Of a stretch of DNA of 64,000 nucleotides, positions 55,499 to 64,000 are shown in pieces. The DNA lies in NCBI GenBank assembly GCA_024760905.1, contig CM045729.1, forward strand, positions 5,221,663-5,285,662. The letters are read 5' to 3'. The translations under genes were made by a program, and so were the position numbers. The DNA comes from Plotosus lineatus (Eukaryota > Chordata > Actinopteri > Siluriformes > Plotosidae). Each line of letters opens with the position of its first letter. Within the stretch, counting starts at the first letter, position 1. The notes under the pieces are model-generated. The model did no database searches and was not told the DNA's origin. It saw only the letters and a program-made list of their open reading frames with translations.

Positions 55499-55675
55499 TT
55501 TTCCTTTCCGCTGTTCCCTTCAGGGGTCGCCACAGCAAATCATCTGCCTCCATCTTCATTTGAAAGTCATATTAATGATTGGCATATTTGATTTGGCATA
55601 GGTTTTTACATCGGATGCCCTTCCTGACACAACCCATAGCAAGGACAGAAACACACTTGATGGTTATGCGCCTAC

Positions 55676-55685
<10 letters not shown>
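55499..55685 (-). mobile_element. Mini LINE-B: 3' end joined to 5' end
   Basis: On the minus strand a LINE-B 5' block (gggttgtgtcaggaagggca and taaaaacctatgcc-like) runs straight into the LINE-B 3' end (gcagatgatttgctgtggcg) with no coding region between. This is the same two-end arrangement as the SINE1 body without a tRNA head. A short SINE3 line stands at 55385-55440. Confidence 0.75.
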
Positions 55686-55720
<35 letters not shown>

Positions 55721-56100
55721 TGTGTGTGTGTTTTCTCTGCCATGGCCTAGTGAGCTGTTCAGAGTGTACCCCACCTTCGCCAAGAGTCGACTGAGATGGT
55801 TACCAGCCTCCTCCTAACCCTAATAAGGATTAAGTGGCCTAGAAAATAAATAAATTAATTAAATTTACAGTAAATTAAGATTTTTAATGAAATTATTCAA
55901 ATTGTCCACTAGGTGGCGGCAGATACTCACACCTGTCAGGTATCGGTTTCTACGTGACGTCTAACGTCAGAATAAATTGCAGTGTAAATAAAGATTCTCT
56001 TTTCTCTTATACAAAACAGTGAGTACTCTCCAGAACTATTCTTTTCAAGTCATTCAAGACAACACACCCAGGGAGTGACTTTTAGGAGCTGAACTTTATT
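55686..56100. other. (GT)n, SINE3 3' fragment, unassigned sequence
   Basis: (GT)n at 55679-55731. A SINE3 3' half lies at 55735-55850. 55900-56100 is unassigned and includes cactaggtggcggcag. Confidence 0.5.
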
Positions 56101-56247
56101 ATAGTTCCACAATTACAGGATAGGTGAGGCTTCAACCAATCAGATTCGACTTCCCTGTTGCGCTCGACCAATCGGAGACGCCATGTGTTCGGCGGTGGCG
56201 CTGCCCTGCCAGCTGCTGTTCAGAATAATTTGTGTGTCTTTGTGCCA

Positions 56248-56285
<38 letters not shown>

Positions 56286-56412
56286 GTGTTATTTATAATG
56301 TTATCAGAGATGTTTCGGAGCTGTGTGTGAGCCTCAGGATGGACGCAGGAGTTGATGGTGATCAGAAGAGAAGATCTTAGCAGGAACTTGAGAGGAACAA
56401 TCCAGAGGTGAG
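56101..56412 (+). promoter_or_regulatory. Candidate host promoter and first exon
   Basis: Two CCAAT boxes in accaatcag/g contexts (near 56136 and 56169) lie in locally GC-richer sequence. They precede a (GA)n run (56250-56279) and a stretch that ends AATCCAGAG|GTGAGTTGAG at about 56408, a consensus-like splice donor. The short ATG reading at 56340 stops after 13 codons. No further exon of such a gene is visible in the window. It could also be the edge of an LTR. Confidence 0.3.
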
Positions 56413-56845
56413 TTGAGAGAACAGAGCTCGCCTGTCATTGTAGTGACATCAGTGTGGCTTGTTTCAGATGTTTTCAAGGTGAACTATTTTCCAGGTGAAT
56501 ATGCAGAGTGGTGGTGGGGCGGTGGTATTTATTCTGGTGATGATGTAACCTTCCTTCTCCAGGAGTTCCACGTAGTACAGTAAACATGTCTGTTATGCAT
56601 CACCATGAGAAGCTCTCTGATCATGTACTGATCTTCAAGCTCTTTTGGTGCAACATCTTTACATCATCATCCATCATGTAGCATGTGCCTAGACGATACA
56701 ATGAGATCACCTGACACCATGACGTTATATTACAATACAGGATACTTTTCTTGGATGTGCTTTATTTTCTATTTGTAAATTCAACTATTGAATCATTTTT
56801 TATTATATTTTTCCTCTCAAGAATTTCCTTCAAATAAATGTATGT
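56413..56845. other. Unassigned sequence
   Basis: No repeat or coding motif recognised. Confidence 0.4.
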
Positions 56846-56854
56846 ATATATGTA

Positions 56855-56936
<82 letters not shown>
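56846..56936. repeat. (TG)n then (TA)n
   Basis: Compound run, mirrored by (TA)n then (CA)n at 57928-57956 beyond the LINE-A insertion. Confidence 0.95.
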
Positions 56937-56938
<2 letters not shown>

Positions 56939-56944
56939 ATTCAG

Positions 56945-57927
56945 ATTCCTAACAGCAGCTCGGATTCGTTTCCGGTGGGAGTTGGAGTCCGCCAAGGCTG
57001 TCCTTTGTCACCGATTCTGTTCATAATTTTTATGGACAGAATTTCTAGGCGCAGTCGAGGCGATGAGGGGTTCTGGTTCGGTGGCCATCGGATATCATCT
57101 CTGCTTTTTGCGGATGATGTTGTCCTTTTGGCTTCATCAAGTCGGGCCCTCCAGCTCTCATTGGAGCGATTCGCAGCTGAGTGCGAAGCAGCCGGGATGA
57201 AGATCAGTACCTCCAAGTCCGAGGCCATGGTTCTCAGTCGGACAATGGTGGGATGCACCCTCTGGAGTCGGGATAAGGTCCTGCCCCAAGTGGAGGAGTT
57301 TAAGTATCTTGGGGTCTTGTTTACGAGTGAGGGAAGGATGGAGCGAGAGATCGACAGACGGATCGCTGCAGCCTCTGCTGTTAAGCGGTGCCTGTACCGG
57401 TCCGTCGTGGTGAAAAAGGAGCTGAGCCGCAAGGCGAAGCTCTCAATTTACCAGTCGATCTACGTTCCAACCCTCACCTATGGTCACGAGCTTTGGGTAA
57501 TGACCGAAAGAACAAGATCACGGATACAAGCGGCTGAAATGAGCTTTCTTCGCCGGGTGGCGGGGTTCTCCCTTAGAGATAGGGTGAGAAGCTCCGCCAT
57601 CCAGGGAGAGCTCGGAGTAGATCCGCTGCTCCTCCGCATTGAGAGGGGCCAGGTGAGGTGGCTCGGGCATCTGGTTAGAATGCCCCCCGGACGCCTCCCT
57701 GGTGTGGTGTTTCGGGCATGTCCAACCGGGAAGAGACCCCGGGGTCGACCTAGAACACGCTGGAGGGACTATGGCTCTCGGCTTGTCTGGGACCGCCTCG
57801 GTGTCCCCCCGGGAGAGTTGGAGGAAGTGGCTCGGGAGAGGGATGTCTGGACCTCTTTGCTAAGGTTGCTGCCCCCGCGACCCGACCCCGGACTAAGCGG
57901 AAGAAGATGAGATGAGATGAGATGAGA
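56945..57927 (+). mobile_element. LINE-A 3' half, young, open RT C-terminal frame
   Basis: 5'-truncated near 56945. The reading frame is open from there to 57910 without a break (about 320 codons): VRQGCPLSPILFIIFMD, then the FADDVVLLASS active site, the thumb and connection region (SIYVPTLTYGHELWVMTER) and a C-terminal RGRPRTRWRDY part. The tail is four gatga units (57908-57927). Long stretches are identical to 21250-21800 on the opposite strand, so both came from a recently active source. Without the endonuclease and the RT N-terminus it is inactive. Confidence 0.9.
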
Positions 57928-57958
57928 TATATATATATATATACACACACACACATAT

Positions 57959-58413
57959 ATAGGGATCCCTCACTTTTCGCGGTTAATTGGGACCGAGATC
58001 CCCGCGCAACCACCGAATTCCGCAAAGTAGGATCAACCCGCCCCTGAATCACATATACTGTATGTACATGTATATGTGTATATAATATCAATAAATACAT
58101 ATTCAACGCTATAAATGCTTATAATAACAATTAAACATTCAAAATTAATTCGTAAGATGTAAATAAAATATAAATACACACAGATACAGACGCGCGCACA
58201 CACTCAGATGCGCCCCTCTCATAAAAATGTAAGTAGTTTTGATAGGGGGGGGTTGGGTTGTTTTTTGTTTATTTGTGTTTTTTTCATCAATAGCCTTGTT
58301 TTATGGAATTTTCTATAACTTCTTTAATTTCCTTATTTTATAATTTGATGAGTATTTAAAAAAAAGTGATACACTGAAGCCGCATGAATTGAAGAGCGAA
58401 GTAGTGAGGGTTC

Positions 58414-58417
<4 letters not shown>
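57959..58417. mobile_element. Pogo/Tigger-like MITE
   Basis: Left end agggatccctcacttttcgc and, reversed from the right, cagggaaccctcactacttc. About 455 bases with no coding. Target duplication unclear because the flanks are (TA)n and (TG)n. Confidence 0.6.

Positions 58418-58492
<75 letters not shown>
58418..58492. repeat. (TG)n then (TA)n
   Basis: Compound microsatellite immediately before SINE1. Confidence 0.95.
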
Positions 58493-58813
58493 GGGGCAGT
58501 GCTGGTCTAGTGGTATAGGGCGCTGGATCGCTGATCCAAAGGTTGGGGGTTCGAGTCCCACTCTCCACAAGGTTGTCACTGTCCCCCCCCAGTGCGGCTA
58601 ACTGGGTTATCAAAGGTGGGCCATGTCTCTCACTTGTCTTTTCGTAAAGAGGAGCTGCAAAGTCGTCAGCGTGTTTCTGTCCCTTGCTAAAAGGGTTGTG
58701 ACATGAAGGGCATCCGACGTAAAAACCTCTGCCAAATCAAAACGTGCCAATCAGATGATTCGCTGTGGCGACTCCCGAGTAAAAGGGGGAAAAAGCCGAA
58801 AGGAAGACAGACA

Positions 58814-58815
<2 letters not shown>
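58493..58815 (+). mobile_element. SINE1, best-preserved copy
   Basis: Head ggggcagtgctggtctagtg with A-box tggtctagtgg and perfect B-box ggttcgagtcc. The middle block is slightly shortened. The LINE-B 5' block (gggcatccgacgtaaaaacc) and LINE-B 3' block (gatgattcgctgtggcgact) follow, with an (ACAG)n tail leading into (AT)n at 58816-58859. The tRNA-like head would act as an internal RNA polymerase III promoter. Confidence 0.92.
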
Positions 58816-58859
<44 letters not shown>

Positions 58860-58860
<1 letters not shown>

Positions 58861-59500
58861 CCAAGGGCAGGATGCACCCTGAACAGCCAGGCCAACACCC
58901 ACACAACCATCAAGCTCACACATATTGGTTATTTGGAACAGCCAATCAGCTTACTGTGCACGTTTTTGTACTGAGGAAGGTAACCAGAGTTCTTTCTGCC
59001 TTTCGGCTTTTTCCTTTTTTACTCGGGAGTCGCCACAGCGAATCATCTGATTGGCACGTTTGATTTGGCAGAGGTTTTTACGTCGGATGCCCTTCCTGTC
59101 ACGACCCTTTTTAGCAAGGGACAGAAACACGCTGACGACTTTGCAGCTCCTCTTTACGAAAGTCAGCAATGGTTCTTTTACATCAACCTCTCACCATAGA
59201 CAGTGACAGACATGGCCCGCCTTTGATAACCCAGTTAGCTGCACAGTGACAACCCTGTGGGGACTCGAACCCCCAACCTTAGGATCAGCACCCTAACCAC
59301 TAGACCACCACTGCCCCAGGAAGGAAAGAAACCAGAGTATCCGGAGGAAACCCACACAAGCACAGGGAGAAATCCACAAAGAAATGCCCCAAGCTCAGAA
59401 ATCAAATCCAGGACCTTCTTGCCGCGAGGCAATGGGGCTAATCACTACTCCATCGTGCGGACTACATACTTGTATTTATGTGCAATGTATATATAATTTT
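58860..59500 (-). mobile_element. SINE3 antisense, split by an antisense SINE1 (58996-59318)
   Basis: SINE3 lines in reverse (ggaacagccaatcagcttac at 58934, then gaggaaacccacacaagcac at 59343) lie on both sides of a full SINE1 on the minus strand, which ends ggggcagtggtggtctagtg at 59318. The flanks aggaaggtaaccagagt and aggaaggaaagaaaccagagt suggest a slightly altered target duplication. Confidence 0.8.
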
Positions 59501-59657
59501 AATTGTGATATTCAGCACTGTATTAATCCTTCGAGAGGAATCATTGCCTTTGCATTGAACTCATCCAAAAAAACCTGGTATGTGTTGCTTTGTAGTTGTC
59601 TGGCGAGTTGGTCAGGATGTACCCCGCCTTTGCCCAGAGTTGGCTGAGGCACCTGAG

Positions 59658-59690
<33 letters not shown>

Positions 59691-59700
59691 ACCATCCCCA
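59501..59700. mobile_element. SINE4 3' fragment, SINE3 fragment and (CA)n
   Basis: SINE4 antisense tail at 59508-59570, a SINE3 3' line at 59600-59655 and (CA)n at 59657-59688. Confidence 0.5.
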
Positions 59701-59804
59701 CCCTATTTCAGCAGATGAGTGAGTGAGAATGGTTTGCAGCACTTCAGGAAAACCAAGCCTGGTGAGGGAACAGGTGTTTATCACAGCTGCTATAACATAC
59801 AGTA

Positions 59805-61000
59805 CCAGTGAAAGGTCTGGCCACACCCACTCATTCTATTGATTCTATGTGCTGCTTTGAGTCTTTTTTGAAACTGCCGATAAGTTGTCAAAACAAGCAC
59901 ACGATCGTCGAGAGATTATACAGAAAGAAAAAAAGTTAAAGGTGGATTATTACGGAGAAAAAAATTTCTCCAAGTGACTGGTTTATTTCTTTTTCCAAAA
60001 ATAAACCAGTTACTTGGAGAGATGGCAGAAACTGTACGAGTGTCCAAATGAAATTTTTCTAAAGCATAATTAATTGATGAGTTCAGCAGCTTCACAAGAC
60101 CTGGAAGAGCACAGACGGCTACATTAGAGAATCATAGAATTCGTACTTTTATGAAGAAAAATCGATTCACCACAAGACACATAAGGAGGTGGACGACTAA
60201 TGATTCTCAAAGATTACAATCAAGAGACACCTTGATGAATGTAAATACAGATGGTTTGCATCAAGATTGAAACCACTGGTTACACTCAGGAAGGCTGAGG
60301 TCAGATTTGGCCAGCTCGGAAAACGAGGATCTGGAATGATCTAAAGCGAAGGGCCCAGAGTAGGAAATGGATTACTCGTGATCCAAGGAATACCACATCA
60401 TCTGTCAAAGCATGGCGGACATCAGAATGTATGGCTGTCAGTGGGACGGCAAGAAGACGCAGTGCTTAGCACGCCTGCCTCACAAGCAAGAAGGCCTGGG
60501 TTTGATTCCCAACTCAGCATTTATGGGTTTCCTCAGGATACTCCGGTTTCCTCCCACAGTACAAAAAATATCCACAGCAGGCTAATTGGCTGTTCCAATT
60601 TGTGCCTAGGTGTGAATATGAATGGTTGTGATTGTTTGCCCTGTGATGGCCTGGCCAGGGTGTACCACACCCTCGCCCCAAGTCGGCTGAGATGGGCTCC
60701 AACCTTCCCGTGACCCTAATGAGGATTACTCAGTTAGAAAATGAATGAATGGCTGTCAGTGGAACTTGGTCGCTGTTGCTTACCGATGATGTGAGTGCTG
60801 GTAGAAGCAGAATGAATCCTGAAGTGTTTGATGTTCTGCTCTGATTCAGTCAAATGCTACAAAATTGATAGGAAGGCACTTCACAGTGCGACACAAGGGT
60901 ACATCAAAAACGTCCCAAAATCTTCACAAAGACACGAAACGGAACGTTCTTAAACACTTCAGTCAGTCAGCTCAATACAACTTGGATGATTTTAACTTGC
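59805..61000 (+). pseudogene. Tc1-like transposon remnant, split by SINE3
   Basis: 59805 starts cagtaccagtgaaaggtctg, a Tc1-type terminal repeat. 60100-60420 translates, with stops, to a helix-turn-helix-like N-terminal part (FMKKNRFTTRHIRRWTTNDS). Catalytic-region pieces are not recognisable. The body continues after a SINE3 (60445-60748). Confidence 0.5.
60445..60748 (+). mobile_element. SINE3, complete, 14-bp target duplication
   Basis: Perfect flanks atggctgtcagtgg (60431-60444 and 60749-60762). The tRNA-like head has B-box-like gggtttgattccc. The body holds the ggtttcctcccacagtac and gtgatggcctggcc lines and the tail ends in gaatga units, as in SINEs paired with L2-type LINEs. Confidence 0.93.
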
Positions 61001-61049
61001 TGAAAATAAAAACAAAGGCAGGAAGAACCACAAATGTGCAGCAAGTGAA

Positions 61050-61312
61050 GATTTATTCATGTACAATGGTTTCCAGACCACAAACGATTTGCACCCAAGT
61101 ATTTAAACTGACGCTTCTGTTTATAATCGTTTTTTTCCCCGGTTACATTTATGTGTAAAAATTACTGTATAATTTGAAATGTTCCTTCAAATAATAGCTG
61201 AAAGTTTCCACTTGAACAACGCCCAGACTCCTTCATTTCAAATCCTCTGCGGTGGTGGACGGAGACAGGATTACAAAAATTGTGATACTGTCTGAATATT
61301 TATGGACCTAAC
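61050..61312 (-). mobile_element. Tc1-like element end
   Basis: From 61312 leftward the minus strand reads acagttaggtccataaatat, a Tc1-type terminal repeat, followed by non-coding sequence. The other end is not found. Confidence 0.4.
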
Positions 61313-62141
61313 TGTTTTTAGTTCACTGTGTATTCTTCCTTTCAGCTCAGACCATGTGACACAATATTCCTACAATCATCTAACTTTGTATAGCTTTGGG
61401 TGTGGTGCGATTTTTACATATTTACACAGGATGTGAAACATTCAACAACTTTACACACGAGTATTTTATTATGCTATCAAACTGTACAGGGAAGGATTCG
61501 ACAGATTAACTTTTCTTTAAACAGAGTGAAGAACAAGAGAGAGAGCGGGTGAACAGACAGATATGATAGAGCTGGAAAGAGGAAGATATAGTTGAAAAGA
61601 AAGAGGTCGGCAGACCTAGAAAGAGATAGAGAGGGCGAGTTGGAGGGAAAGAGACAAACAGACAGACAGGTAGGCAGGAAAACAGACCGGAGGGGGGGGT
61701 CTCACAAACAGACTCGAGAGAGAGTTGGATAGAAAGAGTCAGGCAGGAAGTCAGACCGAGACGGAGACTGGGGATTGGCAGAGAAACAGACAGACAGACT
61801 GCCAGACAGATACAGGAAAGATAGAGAGGTGGAGTGAGAGAGCATGCAGTGAGTAGAAGTGAGAGAGAGTGGGGCATTCAATTCGGTTTTATTTGTATTG
61901 CGGTTTTTACAGTTGACATTGTCGCAAAGCAGCTTTACCCAGTAAAACAGTGAAAGTCAGGGCTGACAAAGTATAAAGAAATTTAAACATGTCCTATAAC
62001 CCCTACACATCCCTAATGAGCGTCATCCGCTGCGGCGGTGGCAAAGAAAAATTCTCAGTAATTGCGAAGAAGAAACCTTGAGAGGAACCAGATTCAAAAG
62101 GAAACCCATTCGGGTGAAATCATACAAATACAAACCATATA
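61313..62141. repeat. Unassigned sequence, purine-rich tract, common fish repeat
   Basis: 61313-61529 is unassigned. 61530-61870 is a long GA/CAGA-rich tract whose reverse reading looks like a Ser/Leu-rich protein but is low complexity. 61870-62110 carries the widely dispersed fish motif ttttatttgtattgcgg with caaagcagctttac and aaaccttgagaggaacca. Confidence 0.6.
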
Positions 62142-62348
62142 CAGACGCTCCCTGACTTATGTTCATCCGTTTTACGTTTTTTCGATTTTATGTGTTTTGG
62201 GTTTTTTTTTTTTTTAAATAGTCAAATTTTGAGTTTAGACGTACCTACATAGTACGCTGACGTAATCACGCAATGACGTAACGATGTAATGACGCTGCGT
62301 CCATTGTTTACAAACGACAGATGGAACGTGCCCCTCCTTCCCAGTTCA

Positions 62349-62415
<67 letters not shown>

Positions 62416-62543
62416 AATAAATAAAAAATAAAAGGACAGGACAAAGACTTTCTATTGAAACTCCATTTGTCACTACAGATCTGTTTTGAGGGGTGGTGAA
62501 ACCATCCTCTCTCTTCAGGTGATTATAGAAGAAAACATATATA

Positions 62544-62627
<84 letters not shown>

Positions 62628-63194
62628 GTTATATAGCGTGTTACCCTTGTGTTAAGACATCATCTCTGTAATCTTTGTTGTTTACACTGTTTTGCGGACT
62701 TTTGTAATCCTAAGCAAATATGGTTGGTCAGAAGTGTAAGCCTACTAGCATGGGTGCAAGTCTCATACACAGAGATTAATTAACTATCTGCTCGGATCGG
62801 AGCGATCTACCATGCATACTCAGTTAAGCAAAGAGAGTTTGCAGGCTGTGTTCTAAACGAGTTCAACGGCACCCTTGCACACTTGAAAGACCAGAAGTCC
62901 GTATGACCCACAGCAAGTACACTACTTTCGGTTTTGAGCGCCTCACATATTGTAAGCATGATTGGCTGTCTTAAGCTTCTTGTAAAGTGACTTGTTTGAA
63001 ATGAATGTTGATATTATTTGATATTATTTTACAATGTTATGTTTATAATAATTGATTTAGGGGTGTTTTATGAGATACAGTAATGGTATTTATGGATGTA
63101 TAGCACAGTATGAGTGTCACACGTCATACGTCACTGTAACAACTTATGTTCGGCCGTCTGGAACCAATTAAAAACGTAAGTCGGGGAGCGTCTG
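62142..63194. mobile_element. Pogo-like TIR element with TA target and long (TA)n tracts
   Basis: Left end cagacgctccctgacttatg and, reversed from the right, cagacgctccccgacttacg. A TA stands on each side (62140-62141, 63195-63196). The 1053 bases hold (TA)n at 62352-62411, 62548-62583 and 62585-62626, with no transposase. Confidence 0.75.
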
Positions 63195-63204
63195 TATCTA
63201 TATA

Positions 63205-64000
63205 CAGTGGTATGAAAAAGTATCTGAACCTTTTGGAATTTCTCACATTTCTGCATAAAATCACCATCAAATGTGATCTGATCTTTGTCAAAATCACACA
63301 GATGAAAAAACTGTCTGCTTTAACTAAAACCACCCAAACATTTATAGGTTTTCATATTTTAATGAGGATAGCATGCAAACAATGACAGAAGGGGGAGGAA
63401 TAAGTAACTGAACCATCACATTTAATATTTTGTGGCCCCCCCTTTGGCAGCAATAACTTCAACCAGACGCTTCCTGTAACTGCAGCTCAGTCTGGAACAT
63501 CGATCAGGACTAATCTTGGCCCATTCTTCTTTACAAAACTGCTGTAGTTCAGTCAAATTCCTGGGATGTCTGGCATGAATCGCTGTCTTGAGGTCATGCC
63601 ACAGCATCTCAATGGGGTTCAAGTCTGGACTTTGATTTGGCCACTCCAGAACGTGTATTTTGTTCTTCTGAAACGATTCTGAAGTTGATTTACTTCTGTG
63701 TTTTGGATCATTGTCTTGTTGCAGCATCCATCCTTTTTTTTTAGCTTCAACTTTCTGACAGACAGGCTCAGGTTTTCCTGCAAAACATCCCGATAAACTT
63801 TTGAATTCATTTTTTCATTAATGATTGCAAGTTGTCCAGGCTCCAAGGCAGCAAAACAGCCCCAAACCATGATGCACCCTCCACCATGCTTCACGGTGGG
63901 GATGAGGTGTTGATGTTGATGAGCTGTTCCATTTTTCCTCCACTCCTGACGTTGTGTGTTCCTCCCAAACAATTCAACTTTGGTTTCATCAGTCCACAAA
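63205..64000 (-). pseudogene. Tc1-like transposase, 3' part, frameshifted, cut by window end
   Basis: Minus-strand DD34E transposase. The right terminal repeat is at 63205 (cagtggtatgaaaaagtatc) next to TA. Reading from 64000: MWTDETKVELFG (second catalytic region, Asp), HGGGCIMVWGCF, then QQDNDPKHRS (Asp) and SPDLNPIEMLWHDLK (Glu), with the stop at 63422. A run of A (T at 63732-63741) joins two frames at about 63727, so the copy is broken. The N-terminal DNA-binding half lies beyond the window. Confidence 0.9.

Noticed and set aside
61506..61877. Leu/Ser-rich 123-residue minus-strand frame
   Set aside because: It is the complement of a purine-rich low-complexity tract, with no start context or domain; lack of a stop is expected from the composition.

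Overview
This window is from a vertebrate nuclear genome, almost certainly a ray-finned fish. It has no operon-like gene packing. It is dense with teleost-type retrotransposons, tRNA-derived SINEs, hAT and Tc1/mariner elements and (TG)n/(TA)n/(AAT)n microsatellites. The only convincing host genes are two minus-strand secreted lectins, each with two C-type lectin domains (CDS 8242-8967 and 31526-32251). No species can be named from the sequence alone.

The repeats are labelled as follows. LINE-A is an APE-type non-LTR element with (GATGA)n or (GAT)n tails; an I/Nimb-like clade is only a guess. LINE-B is RTE/BovB-like, with one endonuclease-RT ORF. LINE-C is a third APE-type LINE. An L2-like LINE fragment and an L1 ORF1 fragment are also present. 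SINE1 has a tRNA-like head and a body made from both ends of LINE-B. SINE2, SINE3 and SINE4 are further tRNA-headed families.

Layout: 1-6.4 kb holds the 5' end of a LINE-B, LINE-A pieces, a decayed Ty3/Gypsy remnant and an L1 ORF1 fragment. 6.4-12.1 kb is the first lectin unit with flanking SINEs and a second copy of its downstream flank. 12.4-16.4 kb is an L2-like LINE split by an almost complete LINE-B with a 13-bp target duplication. 16.8-20.7 kb holds SINEs and one arm of an inverted segmental duplication whose other arm lies at 9.4-10.6 kb. 20.9-24.3 kb is a nearly full-length LINE-A. 24.6-30.6 kb holds SINE1 copies, LINE-B pieces and a TA-target MITE. 30.6-32.5 kb is the second lectin unit. 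32.5-45.3 kb is LINE-A, LINE-B and hAT wreckage with further lectin-flank copies, a 13 x 13-bp minisatellite and a likely solo LTR. 45.3-55.7 kb is a LINE-C carrying a palindromic MITE and a complete hAT, then LINE-B copies. 55.9-64 kb includes a possible host promoter and first exon, a young LINE-A, several TIR elements and a Tc1-like transposase cut by the window end.

The lectin locus appears to grow and decay by segmental duplication. At least six copies of the lectin downstream flank remain but only two lectin ORFs, and the spacers have been filled by nested transposons. LINE-B looks like the mobilising partner of SINE1, because the two share their 3' tails.
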